64,000 bases of DNA from NCBI GenBank assembly GCA_030348875.1, contig JAUCEP010000002.1, forward strand, positions 2,683,001 through 2,747,000, read 5' to 3'. Under the pieces are notes generated by a model. The model did not search any database. It had not been told where the DNA came from and was given only the letters and a program-made list of their open reading frames with translations. This document shows, one piece after another, positions 53,351 through 61,836 of this stretch. Origin of the DNA: Ureibacillus composti (GTDB lineage: Bacteria; Bacillota; Bacilli; Bacillales_A; Planococcaceae). Every line of letters begins with the position of its first letter. Positions within the stretch are counted from its first letter, which is position 1. Position numbers and translations under genes: made by a program.

Positions 53351-54107
53351 ATAGTTGTTCGTATCCTAATTGTCTTGAAATCTCTGCAGTGGCTTTCTTT
53401 AATTTTCGGGCGAAAAGATCAACATTTTCTCCTTGATAATTCGCTTCAATTCCAGCAATACTCAATCCTGCCACGACTTCACCTAAATGATTGTAGATTG
53501 GTGCAGCCACAGCAGATGTATGATTTTCTAATTCTGAATGGCTAATTGTATAACCTTGTTCCTTTTCCTGCTTAATCTTCTCTATTAACTTTTCTCTATC
53601 CGTGATCGTTCCATTTGCATAAGATTTTAGTTCTACGGAATCAAGATAATCTTTAACTTCGTGCTCAGGCAAAAACGAAAAGATTGCTCGAGGACATGCT
53701 CCAGCATATAACGGACTTTTTCGACCAACGGCTGTGTAAAGCCTCACCTTTTGCTTCTCATCAATTTTCTCAATATAAATCGCTTCTTCGCCATCACGAA
53801 CAACTAAGTTAACCGCTTCTTTAACATCGTTATGTAAGTCTTGCATAATCGGATAAGCAATTTTCCGCAAATCTAGTCTGCTTGAAACGAGATGACCAAA
53901 TTTAAGGAAAAGCATGCCAAGTCGGTATTTGGCATCGGGTCCCTTTTCTAAGAACTCCATCTCCTCTAATGATTTCAACATACGATAAACAGAGGTTTTC
54001 GGGATTTCAGATAACTCTATAATTTCTTGAAATGTTAATTCAGTGTGTTCTATGAATAGATTTAAAATGTCCATGGAACGGACAACTGTTTTATTTTTAT
54101 TTGTCAA
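53349..54107 (-). CDS. kipR: IclR-family regulator, KipR-like
   Basis: A 252-residue regulator. The winged helix-turn-helix covers about 1-65 (VVRSMDILNLFIEHTELTFQ, then SEIPKTSVYRMLKSLEEM) and the effector domain includes VVRDGEEAIYIEKIDEKQKV, SHSELENHTSAVAAPIYNHLGEVVAGLSI. KipR represses the kip/pxp operon in B. subtilis. Here it is convergent with pxpC instead of being the last gene of one operon. The TTG start at 54107 has AAAGGAAG 11 bp upstream. A 3' GC-rich repeat abuts its stop codon. Confidence 0.88.
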   Translation of the reverse strand: MTNKNKTVVRSMDILNLFIEHTELTFQEIIELSEIPKTSVYRMLKSLEEMEFLEKGPDAKYRLGMLFLKFGHLVSSRLDLRKIAYPIMQDLHNDVKEAVNLVVRDGEEAIYIEKIDEKQKVRLYTAVGRKSPLYAGACPRAIFSFLPEHEVKDYLDSVELKSYANGTITDREKLIEKIKQEKEQGYTISHSELENHTSAVAAPIYNHLGEVVAGLSIAGIEANYQGENVDLFARKLKKATAEISRQLGYEQL

Positions 54108-54245
54108 TTCGGATGTGACTTCCTTTCGATGCGAGGTTCTAGCTAATTATATTTTGTATTCTTTAATCATTTATTAACCTTTAGCTTACAATATTATGTT
54201 AATGGTATCAAATTCTACTTTCGAATAACCACGTCTAAAGAAAAA

Positions 54246-54569
54246 GAGCCTGGGACAAAGAGAAACTGAGGTTTTTTGCTGTTGATTCTAATAATGAATC
54301 TTATTAAGTATCCGGTGAGAGCGGACTAAGCACACAAGCCGCAAAGCCACGTTGTACGTGTCTTTACGACTTGTCTTTGTGCTTTGTATAAGGTCCGCTC
54401 ACATAAAATTTGTCCTTCTATACTTTCCGGAAACTGGCGCGGCTTACAGTGGTAGGCCGCGGTTTTTCGGAGAATGGCTAACATTTATTGCTCTTAAACT
54501 ATAAAGTATCAATATCTTATTATAGATAATAGTGGCTTTTCTTGAAAATTCTACCTATGTCCCGGCCTC
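54246..54569 (-). terminator. terminator arms (GAGGCCGGGACA / TGTCCCAGGCTC) split by a repeat
   Basis: On the minus strand, GAGGCCGGGACATAG (54556-54569) follows the ThDP gene stop by about 13 bp, and CTTTGTCCCAGGCTC then TTTTTC lies at 54241-54260. Ten of twelve bases pair. These are the two arms of a common GGGACA-type terminator, with about 300 bp including repeat copy 3 in the loop. Confidence 0.6.
54285..54489 (-). repeat. 205-bp dispersed structured repeat, copy 3 (inverted)
   Basis: Reverse-oriented copy of the repeat at 24707-24912. The inner stem of its large hairpin reads CACGT-ACA-ACGTG where copy 1 has CATGTT-TC-AACATG, a paired T/A to C/G change. Full 205-bp length. It lies inside the loop of a split terminator downstream of the ThDP-enzyme gene. 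Confidence 0.85.
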
Positions 54570-54581
54570 AGGAAACTAATT

Positions 54582-56291
54582 TTAAATTGAATCAAATGAT
54601 TGCATAAATGTCAGTGGTGGAATGGATGATGCATCTACGCGCAAATCTAATAACACGCTTCCTTTATGTTGAAAAGCTTCTCTAAGTGAACTTTCAACAT
54701 CACTTATATGATCGATTACAATTCCCTTCATTTCACAAGCTTCGGCAATCTTAACATAATCAATTTTTTTAATGTCTATGGCTGAAGTATGTTTTCCCCA
54801 TTTCGAAAGCTCCGCATGTTTTTGGTATCCGAGTATTCCATTATTAATCACACCGATTATCACATCAATGCCTTCTCGCATACACGTTTCTAACTCACTC
54901 CAAACATGTGCAAAACCACCGTCTCCACAAAGACAGAATACTTTTTTCTCCGGCTCGGCGACTTTTGCCCCCATCGCCATTGGTAATCCCCAGCCTAGAC
55001 CTGCGATTCCTCTAGGAAATACGAATTTCCGCTTACCTGAGGCATCAATAAAATTCGAAATCCAAATGGAAGAATAGCTAGCATCTGCCACTACAATATG
55101 ATCTTCCTCCAATTGTTTATTGAGCTCGACAAGTATGTGTTCGATGTGTAAGACTTCGTTTTTCTTTTCTAAATAAGATGCCACTTCTTGTGAGTACTGT
55201 TGACGTGATTGCACTATGACTTTTTTTACCTCTTCTCTTGAACACCGCCTAACCTCTTGTTCCTCTAGAAGTTCATATAATTTTTCCAACGACATTTTAG
55301 CATCGCCTGCTAAACGAAGCGAAGGGTAATTTCGCCCAATCTCAGATGGAGAAATGTCGAGATGAATGTAAGTCGCCTCCTCTGGTAACAGCGTCCAACT
55401 ATCGGTACCATTTTGATTTGTACGATTACCAATTAATAAAATGACATCCGCTTGTTTTACGTATTCTCTTAAATACTTCGTACGACTACGATTCCCCATA
55501 TAGTAACCGATTGGACCAAAAGTTAACGGATGATTCTCATCTACTGCACCTTTTCCCATTGTTGTTGTGGCAACAGGAAGGTTAAATTCCTCTTGTATTT
55601 TTCGTAAAATATTTTGAGCGCCTGAGGTATTCACCCCTCCACCTGCGTAAATCAATGGTCTTTTAGCTTTACTGATTAAATCTGCAGCTTTTTGCAATTC
55701 ATCTAAATTGGCACAAGGTCGATCTAATGGATAATGAGAAAAACTTATTTCAGAAGTCGTGTTTGCTTTGCTTTTTTTTGTTGAATACATAATGTCCTTC
55801 GGGAAGAGTAAAACAACAGGCCCTGGTCTTCCACTTGATGCTTCAATAAATGCACGATCAATTAAGGCTTCTATGCGATCAGGATGGCTTACTCTTTTCA
55901 CCCACTTCGCTACCCCTTTAAACAATTCAAAATGATCCAACTCTTGGAACGCATTCCGGTCTTCATCACATAATGGGACATCATCGACTATCGCAACGAT
56001 TGCATGGGAGGATTTATATGCCTCCGCCAATCCAGGAACAAGCAAAGCGGCAGCTGGACCATTTTGTGCTCCAACAACTGGAATCTTGCCACTAACCATT
56101 CCATACCCTTGCGCCATATAGGAACCTGCATTTTCTTGTCTAAATCCAATTTGTCTAATCCCTAATTCTTCACAAGCTAGCATAATGGTTTGTGGGTTAC
56201 TTTGACCAAATATTTCTCGCACCCCATTTTTATATAAAGCACGAGCGGCTCTTTCGGCATTCGTGTATTGATTCTCTAAGTCTAACGTCAT
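54582..56291 (-). CDS. thiamine-diphosphate-dependent enzyme of the acetolactate synthase / decarboxylase fold
   Basis: A 569-residue three-domain ThDP enzyme. The catalytic Glu is in FRQENAGSYMAQGYG (E53), the binding motif is GDGGFAHVWSELETCMREGI...INN (from about 456), and the middle domain carries RPLIYAGGGVNTSG. This fold includes acetolactate synthase, benzoylformate and oxalyl-CoA decarboxylases, 2-hydroxyacyl-CoA lyase, and ring-opening cyclohexane-1,2-dione hydrolase. Isoleucine-pathway partners (ilvN, ilvC) are absent. Its operon neighbours are alcohol dehydrogenases and beta-oxidation enzymes, so a catabolic C-C cleaving role is likely (inference). AAAGGAG lies 8 bp before its ATG. 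Confidence 0.85.
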   Translation of the reverse strand: MTLDLENQYTNAERAARALYKNGVREIFGQSNPQTIMLACEELGIRQIGFRQENAGSYMAQGYGMVSGKIPVVGAQNGPAAALLVPGLAEAYKSSHAIVAIVDDVPLCDEDRNAFQELDHFELFKGVAKWVKRVSHPDRIEALIDRAFIEASSGRPGPVVLLFPKDIMYSTKKSKANTTSEISFSHYPLDRPCANLDELQKAADLISKAKRPLIYAGGGVNTSGAQNILRKIQEEFNLPVATTTMGKGAVDENHPLTFGPIGYYMGNRSRTKYLREYVKQADVILLIGNRTNQNGTDSWTLLPEEATYIHLDISPSEIGRNYPSLRLAGDAKMSLEKLYELLEEQEVRRCSREEVKKVIVQSRQQYSQEVASYLEKKNEVLHIEHILVELNKQLEEDHIVVADASYSSIWISNFIDASGKRKFVFPRGIAGLGWGLPMAMGAKVAEPEKKVFCLCGDGGFAHVWSELETCMREGIDVIIGVINNGILGYQKHAELSKWGKHTSAIDIKKIDYVKIAEACEMKGIVIDHISDVESSLREAFQHKGSVLLDLRVDASSIPPLTFMQSFDSI

Positions 56292-56318
56292 TCACTACAC
56301 TCCTTTACAAATTACTCC

Positions 56319-56358
56319 TAAAAAAAGTTCGAACTCTCGAATTGAAAGTCGAACTTTA
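56319..56358 (-). terminator. intercistronic terminator before the ThDP-enzyme gene
   Basis: AAAGTTCGA pairs with TCGAACTTT with a 16-nt loop; seven T follow on the minus strand. It would lower expression of the last gene relative to the rest of the operon. Confidence 0.75.
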
Positions 56359-56367
56359 ATTTTTTGA

Positions 56368-57144
56368 TTAAATGCCTTTATACTTAGGTTTTCTTTTTTC
56401 AAAGAAGGCTTGAATTCCTTCTCGATTGTCTTCTGTTTGAAGTAATAAGGATTGAATGACATTTTCTTGCATCAAACTTGTTTCATTCGAATATTCATTG
56501 GCATGTTCCACTAAATATTTTACAAATTTGTTTGCAAGCGGTGGCGCAGCGACAATAAATTGTGCATATTCAGCCGCATCCGCAACGACATCACCTGTAG
56601 CTACTTTGTTCACCAATCCATGTGTCGAAGCTTCCTCCACTGACACTGGACGTCCTGAGACGATCCATTCTTTCGCTATTGCAGAAGGAACACGACCATT
56701 CAGACTTCGGATCAATCCGAGGTCTGGAATTAACCCGACATTTGTAAAGCTTGAAATGAATCGGGTTTCAGGATGTGCCACTACGAAGTCACATGCTAGT
56801 GCTAAACTAAATCCGGCACCAGCTGCAAATCCATGAACCGCTGCAACGACTAATTTATCTAAGTTTTTAATGGTATTTGTAATTTCGGCTGCACCTTGCA
56901 TGTAGTTTAATAAGTCAGCTGTATTTTCTAACGCTTGTAATGTATCAATATCGCCACCTGCAGAAAACGCTTTGCCTTCCCCATATAAAATGATGGCGCG
57001 AACTTCTGGATTTTTTTCTGCCTCACGTAATGCCCCTAACAATTCCTCCACAAGTTCTGTTGCTAAAGAGTTTCGTTTATTTGGACGGTTCATCCCGATA
57101 TAAGCAATTTGATTTTCAACTTTTACATTTACATTGTTTCCCAT
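56368..57144 (-). CDS. enoyl-CoA hydratase/isomerase family protein
   Basis: A 258-residue crotonase-fold enzyme. NRPNKRNSLATELVEELL, the oxyanion-hole ILYGEGKAFSAGGDIDTL and VVAAVHGFAAGAGFSLALACDFVVA with the later GLIPDLGLIRSL are intact. The second conserved Glu of hydratases is replaced in part (PDLG), so isomerase or another crotonase activity is possible. It adds water across, or rearranges, a CoA thioester. The ATG at 57144 is 9 bp from AAAGGGG. It follows two dehydrogenase genes in the operon. Confidence 0.88.
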   Translation of the reverse strand: MGNNVNVKVENQIAYIGMNRPNKRNSLATELVEELLGALREAEKNPEVRAIILYGEGKAFSAGGDIDTLQALENTADLLNYMQGAAEITNTIKNLDKLVVAAVHGFAAGAGFSLALACDFVVAHPETRFISSFTNVGLIPDLGLIRSLNGRVPSAIAKEWIVSGRPVSVEEASTHGLVNKVATGDVVADAAEYAQFIVAAPPLANKFVKYLVEHANEYSNETSLMQENVIQSLLLQTEDNREGIQAFFEKRKPKYKGI

Positions 57145-57187
57145 GATCATAATCCCCTTTCTATATTAAACCTATCAATCTACTAAC

Positions 57188-57949
57188 TTAATTCATATAA
57201 ATTCCACCATTTACATCAATCGTTGCGCCTGTAATGTAATTAGCCCCTTCTGAACAAAGGAACAAAACGGCAGCTGAAACATCTTGCGGCGTACCACTTT
57301 TCCCTAATGGTACTTGGCGTAAAAAATTCTCTGCTACTTGCTCTGTTGCCATTTCTGCCATTTTAGATTCAATGCGGCCAGGCGCTACATTGTTTACCGT
57401 AATTCCATATTTTCCGTATTCCGAAGCGACAGTCCTTGAAAAACCTATTAGTGCACTTTTCGTTGCCGCATAATGAGAGCCTGCAATTTTACTGGCTTGT
57501 CGACCTGCAACTGAGCTTATATTGATAATTCGACCCCAACCTTTTTCCATCATGATTGGCAATACACCTTTAGTGAAAAGAAACGGTGCTGTGAGATTCA
57601 CTTTTAATACCTGTTCCCACTCATTGATTGGAATTGTATGTGTTTCCCGTCGAACCCCATCTACCTTAGGCGAAATTCCTGCGTTATTGATTAAAATATC
57701 AACCTTTATATTTAATTCTCGGAGTTGATCTAGAAATGACATCACAGCAAAGTCATCTGTCACATCTAATACATAGGATTGAACGTTTCGTTTTAAATTT
57801 GTTAATAGTTGAACGGCTTTTGACAGTTCACTTTCTTCTTTATCTATTAAAAGTACGGTTGCACCTTCCTCAGATAGTTTTGATGCGATGTCAAAACCAA
57901 TTCCCCGCGCAGCACCTGTCACGATGGCCACTTTGTCGGTTAACTGCAT
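57188..57949 (-). CDS. short-chain dehydrogenase/reductase (first of two)
   Basis: A 253-residue SDR. TGAARGIGFDIA is the NAD(P) Gly motif, NNAGISPKV the structural motif, ISSVAGRQASKIAGSHYAATK gives the Ser-Tyr-Lys catalytic set, and the end VNGGIYMN is normal for the family. It oxidises a hydroxyl or reduces a ketone, with the acidic residue after the beta-2 strand (IDKEESE) favouring NAD. It is 20 bp from the second SDR gene, so both are co-transcribed. Confidence 0.9.
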   Translation of the reverse strand: MQLTDKVAIVTGAARGIGFDIASKLSEEGATVLLIDKEESELSKAVQLLTNLKRNVQSYVLDVTDDFAVMSFLDQLRELNIKVDILINNAGISPKVDGVRRETHTIPINEWEQVLKVNLTAPFLFTKGVLPIMMEKGWGRIINISSVAGRQASKIAGSHYAATKSALIGFSRTVASEYGKYGITVNNVAPGRIESKMAEMATEQVAENFLRQVPLGKSGTPQDVSAAVLFLCSEGANYITGATIDVNGGIYMN

Positions 57950-57969
57950 GTTTCACCACTCCAATTGTG

Positions 57970-58731
57970 CTATAAAATTGTCCGTCCACCATCTACATAA
58001 ATAATTTGACCTGTAATAAAATCTGATAACTTCGAGCCTAAGAACAATGCAGTCCCTTGAATGTCGTCCGCCTGTCCTATTTTCCCAAGAGGTGTAGATT
58101 CAATTACCGTTTCATAAACTGCAGGATTCACAAAGCGCTCTTTCACCGGACCAGTCTCAAAGTAGCCAGGTCCTATTGCATTGACATTGACGTTATATTG
58201 CGAAAATTCTTCTGCTAACGCTTTTGTCATCATATTAATGGCACCTTTATTCATGTTATAAATCGGATTTGCAAGACCTTTTCTAATAAGTTTCCCAGCT
58301 GCAGATGTTATATTGATAATTTTCCCTGACTGTTGTTGGACCATTTGGGCACCAAAGGTTTGGGCTACAAAAAATGCTCCCTTTACATTGACTGCATTCA
58401 TTTGGTCAAAAAAGCTCTCATCCACTTCAAGAGCTTTTCGTTTCCACACTAGACCAGCATTATTGACAAGTACATCCACGCGTGAAAATTCATCGATGAC
58501 AAATTGTAACGTGTCTTTAATTTCTGATAAACTCGTCACGTCCATTTGACGCGCAATCACTTTGCCTCGACACTCTTGTAATCCACCTGCAACGTCCATA
58601 CATTCATCAAGATTAATACCAGTTATTACCGTGTGGGCACCAGCTTTGGCAAACCCTTCTGCGATCCATCTACCCAGCCCTGTACCCGCACCTGTAACAA
58701 CGACCACTTTGCCTACAAACTCATCATTCAA
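57970..58731 (-). CDS. short-chain dehydrogenase/reductase (second of two)
   Basis: A 253-residue SDR beginning at a TTG (AGGTG 7 bp upstream). VTGAGTGLGRWIAEGFAKAG, VLVNNAGLVWKRK, ITSAAGKLIRKGLANPIYNMNK with the catalytic Ser, Tyr and Lys, and VNAIGPGYFETGPVKERF are present. It is clearly diverged from the first SDR of the operon. Two SDRs in a row suggest two successive oxidation steps, for example of a diol to a dione (inference). Confidence 0.9.
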   Translation of the reverse strand: MNDEFVGKVVVVTGAGTGLGRWIAEGFAKAGAHTVITGINLDECMDVAGGLQECRGKVIARQMDVTSLSEIKDTLQFVIDEFSRVDVLVNNAGLVWKRKALEVDESFFDQMNAVNVKGAFFVAQTFGAQMVQQQSGKIINITSAAGKLIRKGLANPIYNMNKGAINMMTKALAEEFSQYNVNVNAIGPGYFETGPVKERFVNPAVYETVIESTPLGKIGQADDIQGTALFLGSKLSDFITGQIIYVDGGRTIL

Positions 58732-58756
58732 ATATACACACCTACTTCAAGGATTT

Positions 58757-59938
58757 TTATCGAGGCATTTCTAAAATACGTTCGGCAATAATATTTTTTT
58801 GAATTTCGGAAGTTCCAGCGTAAATCGTTTCTGCACGTGAATGTAGGAAGATATTTTGGAATTTCCCGTCAAGTAGTCCATCTTCTTCCCAGAAAATACT
58901 TAAGTCACGTTGGATTTCCATTGCTAAGTCACCAAATCTTTTATGGTACTCACTCCAATAAAGCTTTTGGACTGAGGATTCAAACGTAATTTTTTGATTA
59001 TTCATCAATTTATTAACGACCTCATAGCCCATATATTTCATCACTTCAAGTTCACTAAATGCCTTCGCTATTTTTTGTTGGAAATACGGATTATCTGTTA
59101 TTGAATTACCATTTTCATCCTTAATCGTTGTTGCTAATTTCACGAGATCCACTAATTCTTTATGGAACTTTGCTTGTTTTCCTAATGGATTTGTTCCGCG
59201 TTCAAAGGATAGTGCTCTCATGGCTACGTTCCAACCATCGTTCACTTCCCCAAGTACTAGGTGTTGATCTAGTTCTACGTCGTCGAAGAAAATTTCGGAG
59301 AATTCCTTCTCATTATTCATTTGAACTAGTGGTTTTACCGTAACCCCTTTTAAATTCATTGGTACAAGGAAAAACGTAATGCCTTTATGTTTTTTTGCTT
59401 GATTGTCAGTTCTAGCTAGTAAAATACAATACTGAGAAAATTGCGCCCAACTCGCCCATATTTTCTGACCATTAATAATCCACTTATCGCCTTTTAATTC
59501 AGCTTTTGTTGACAGAGATGCTAAGTCAGAACCTGCGTTAGGTTCGGAAAATCCTTGGCACCAAATCTCATTTCCTGAGACTATTTGCGGTAAAAAACGT
59601 CGCTTTTGCTCTTCTGTTCCATATTCTAAAAGCGTGGGACCTAAAATATTGTTTCCAATGACGTTAAGAGAAGCAGGGGCGTTTACTCTACCACATTCCT
59701 CGTTAAAAATGATTTGATATACATTCTCTTTACCTTGCCCCCCGTATTCCTTTGGCCAAGTAAGACCTGCATACCCCGCCTCATAAACTTTCTTCTCCCA
59801 AATCTTTTTATTAATAATCATATTTTCGAAACGATCAGGCGAGTGATCATTTTTTGTCACTTCCGGTATTACTTCATTCAACCAATTTTTTAATCGTTCA
59901 CGAAATTGTTCTTGTTCAGGAGTAAATAATAGATCCAT
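58757..59938 (-). CDS. acyl-CoA dehydrogenase
   Basis: A 393-residue FAD enzyme. The start MDLLFTPEQEQFRERLKNWL, FSEPNAGSDLASLSTKAELKGDKWIINGQKIWASWA (FAD and substrate loop), ALSFERGTNPL and the C-terminal SRAETIYAGTSEIQKNIIAERIL fit the bacterial type common in aromatic or steroid catabolism. A conserved Glu or Asp base is not pinned by eye. It catalyses alpha,beta-dehydrogenation of an acyl-CoA. ATG at 59938 was chosen; GGAGG lies about 10 bp upstream and the gene starts 5 bp after the hydratase stop. Confidence 0.9.
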   Translation of the reverse strand: MDLLFTPEQEQFRERLKNWLNEVIPEVTKNDHSPDRFENMIINKKIWEKKVYEAGYAGLTWPKEYGGQGKENVYQIIFNEECGRVNAPASLNVIGNNILGPTLLEYGTEEQKRRFLPQIVSGNEIWCQGFSEPNAGSDLASLSTKAELKGDKWIINGQKIWASWAQFSQYCILLARTDNQAKKHKGITFFLVPMNLKGVTVKPLVQMNNEKEFSEIFFDDVELDQHLVLGEVNDGWNVAMRALSFERGTNPLGKQAKFHKELVDLVKLATTIKDENGNSITDNPYFQQKIAKAFSELEVMKYMGYEVVNKLMNNQKITFESSVQKLYWSEYHKRFGDLAMEIQRDLSIFWEEDGLLDGKFQNIFLHSRAETIYAGTSEIQKNIIAERILEMPR

Positions 59939-59943
59939 CTTCC

Positions 59944-60783
59944 TCACCCCTCCTTGGATACAAATTTGTCATCACGATTTGTAATGAATTCTTTAATACT
60001 TTTACTTTCGCGGCGACTTTGTTCAAAGTATGTTTGGGCTTCATCCGACCAATGGGACATAACATGTGTGTCAAAATGGGCATTCAATGAATTTTCAAAC
60101 CCTTGCATATCCATCGTACGATTAATGGAGTTTTTAATAATTGAAACTGTAAATGGAGGCATTTTTGAAATATGCTCCGCTAACTGTGTCACCGTATTCT
60201 CAAGCTCCTCTAATGGAACGACTTGGTTCACCATTCCTAATTCATAAGCTCTTTGGGCCGTAATATAATTTCCTGTAAATAGCATTTCCTTTGCAATTCT
60301 TGGTGGCAATACCCATGGATGACACAATATTTCTGCTGCTGCTGCTCCCATACGAACAACCGGATCTCCAAACTGTGCATCGTCTGAAGCAACAACTAAA
60401 TCGCACATATTTGCGATCATAAAACCTGCTGCTAATGCATGGCCTTGCACTTGTGCAATAACCGGTTTCTTTAAACGCCACGAACGAAGTAATTTATCGT
60501 AAAAGTAATCTCGTTCGTAATACCATTTTCCTTCAATATTTGGCGGACGATTGATTGCCCCTTCTTCTACGGGATATAGTTTTAAATCATGCCCCGCGCA
60601 AAATGTTTTCCCTGCGCCTGATAAAACTACTACGCGAATCGAACTATCTCTTTCTGCATCAACAAAGGCAGCATCCATTTCTTCAATCATTCGACCATTT
60701 TGCGCATTACGCTTTTCTGGTCGGTTCATAATAATTCGTGCAATCGGTCCTTCTTTTTTATAAATAATCGTTTCAAATTCCAT
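59944..60783 (-). CDS. enoyl-CoA hydratase family protein (larger form)
   Basis: A 279-residue crotonase-fold protein, larger than the other by about 20 residues due to an insert (EGAINRPPNIEGKWYYERDYF) around 80-105. NRPEKRNAQNGRMIEEMDAAF, VLSGAGKTFCAGHDLKLY and VIAQVQGHALAAGFMIANMCDLVVASDDAQFGDP are the crotonase core. The insert resembles hydratases acting on cyclic or branched CoA esters (inference). The ATG at 60783 has AGGGGG 6 bp upstream. Confidence 0.88.
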   Translation of the reverse strand: MEFETIIYKKEGPIARIIMNRPEKRNAQNGRMIEEMDAAFVDAERDSSIRVVVLSGAGKTFCAGHDLKLYPVEEGAINRPPNIEGKWYYERDYFYDKLLRSWRLKKPVIAQVQGHALAAGFMIANMCDLVVASDDAQFGDPVVRMGAAAAEILCHPWVLPPRIAKEMLFTGNYITAQRAYELGMVNQVVPLEELENTVTQLAEHISKMPPFTVSIIKNSINRTMDMQGFENSLNAHFDTHVMSHWSDEAQTYFEQSRRESKSIKEFITNRDDKFVSKEG

Positions 60784-60793
60784 TTTCATCCCC

Positions 60794-61831
60794 CTAATTG
60801 GACTCATTTGTAACAACTACTTTCCCTAACTGCCGTTCATGCTCAAGGTAATGTAACGCTTCTTTCGCTTGATGAAAGGAAAAAGTCTTGTCGATAATCG
60901 GCTTTTTGTTAATCCGCTCAAGATGATGGATGATATTTTGTAAATCCTTTTTCGTACCAGACTTCGCTCCGTATATAGCTATTTGTTTTGCAAATAATTT
61001 CCCTAAATCAATGGTTGCCTCTGCACCTGAACTTCTCGCACAATTTACATGTCGTCCATTATTTTTTAACATGTCTAAGTTTTTGGACCAGGCCGCTTTA
61101 CCAACTGGATCAAAGATTACATCGACCCCTTCATCCTTCGTTAATGCCATCACTCGTTCATACACATCTTCATTTTTATAATTAATGACGTGCTTGACGC
61201 CAAGCGATTTCAACTTCTGAACTTTTTCTTCGCTTCCAGCAATCGCAATTGTATTTTGATATTGGTTGAATAGTAGAATACCAGCAGTACCAACTCCACT
61301 AGTTCCGCCCCAAAACAGCACTGTGTCCTTATCTGTCACTTTTGCTTTGTTGTAAAGCATATTCCAAGCAGTTAAGTATGCAATCGGCAATGCAGCTGCA
61401 TCGGCATAGTCAAAGTGTTCAGGAATTTTAATTAATTGACTTTGACTTATTACGACTTCCTCCGCAAGGCCTCCTAATGTGGAAACATATCGAATACACT
61501 TATTTTCTTCTTCGTTTAAGCAATGCTGGCAATCTCCACAGCCAATAATTGGGGAGATGACAACTCGATCACCGGAGGAGAAATTTGAAACTTCTTCCCC
61601 CACTTCGAGTACAACTCCGGCGATATCACTTCCTAAAATAAGAGGCGGTGACATCGTGCGGAAATAGACACCTTTTGAAATAAAAAGATCTTTGTTATTC
61701 AAGCCACATGCTTTGATTTGGATGCGAACTTCGCTTTTTTTTAGCTTAGTGGAAGAAACATCTTGTAATTCCATGCTTTTTGGACCTTCAAATTCATGTA
61801 ATACCCAAGCCTTAATAAAGAACGCCTCCAT
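60794..61831 (-). CDS. zinc-type alcohol dehydrogenase / quinone oxidoreductase-like protein
   Basis: A 345-residue MDR protein. The structural-zinc cysteines are in GCGDCQHCLNEEENKC (near 100-115). The catalytic-zinc position that is normally Cys at the N-terminus is ACGLNNKDLFI, so the catalytic zinc may be absent. The nucleotide fold VLFWGGTSGVGTAGILLF is present. The family oxidises alcohols or reduces enones or quinones. An ATG at 61831 has no good ribosome site. A strong TGGAGG lies inside the frame, 8 bp before an ATT codon at 61816 that would give the usual KAWVLHEF start. Confidence 0.85.
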   Translation of the reverse strand: MEAFFIKAWVLHEFEGPKSMELQDVSSTKLKKSEVRIQIKACGLNNKDLFISKGVYFRTMSPPLILGSDIAGVVLEVGEEVSNFSSGDRVVISPIIGCGDCQHCLNEEENKCIRYVSTLGGLAEEVVISQSQLIKIPEHFDYADAAALPIAYLTAWNMLYNKAKVTDKDTVLFWGGTSGVGTAGILLFNQYQNTIAIAGSEEKVQKLKSLGVKHVINYKNEDVYERVMALTKDEGVDVIFDPVGKAAWSKNLDMLKNNGRHVNCARSSGAEATIDLGKLFAKQIAIYGAKSGTKKDLQNIIHHLERINKKPIIDKTFSFHQAKEALHYLEHERQLGKVVVTNESN

Positions 61832-61836
61832 GTTGT

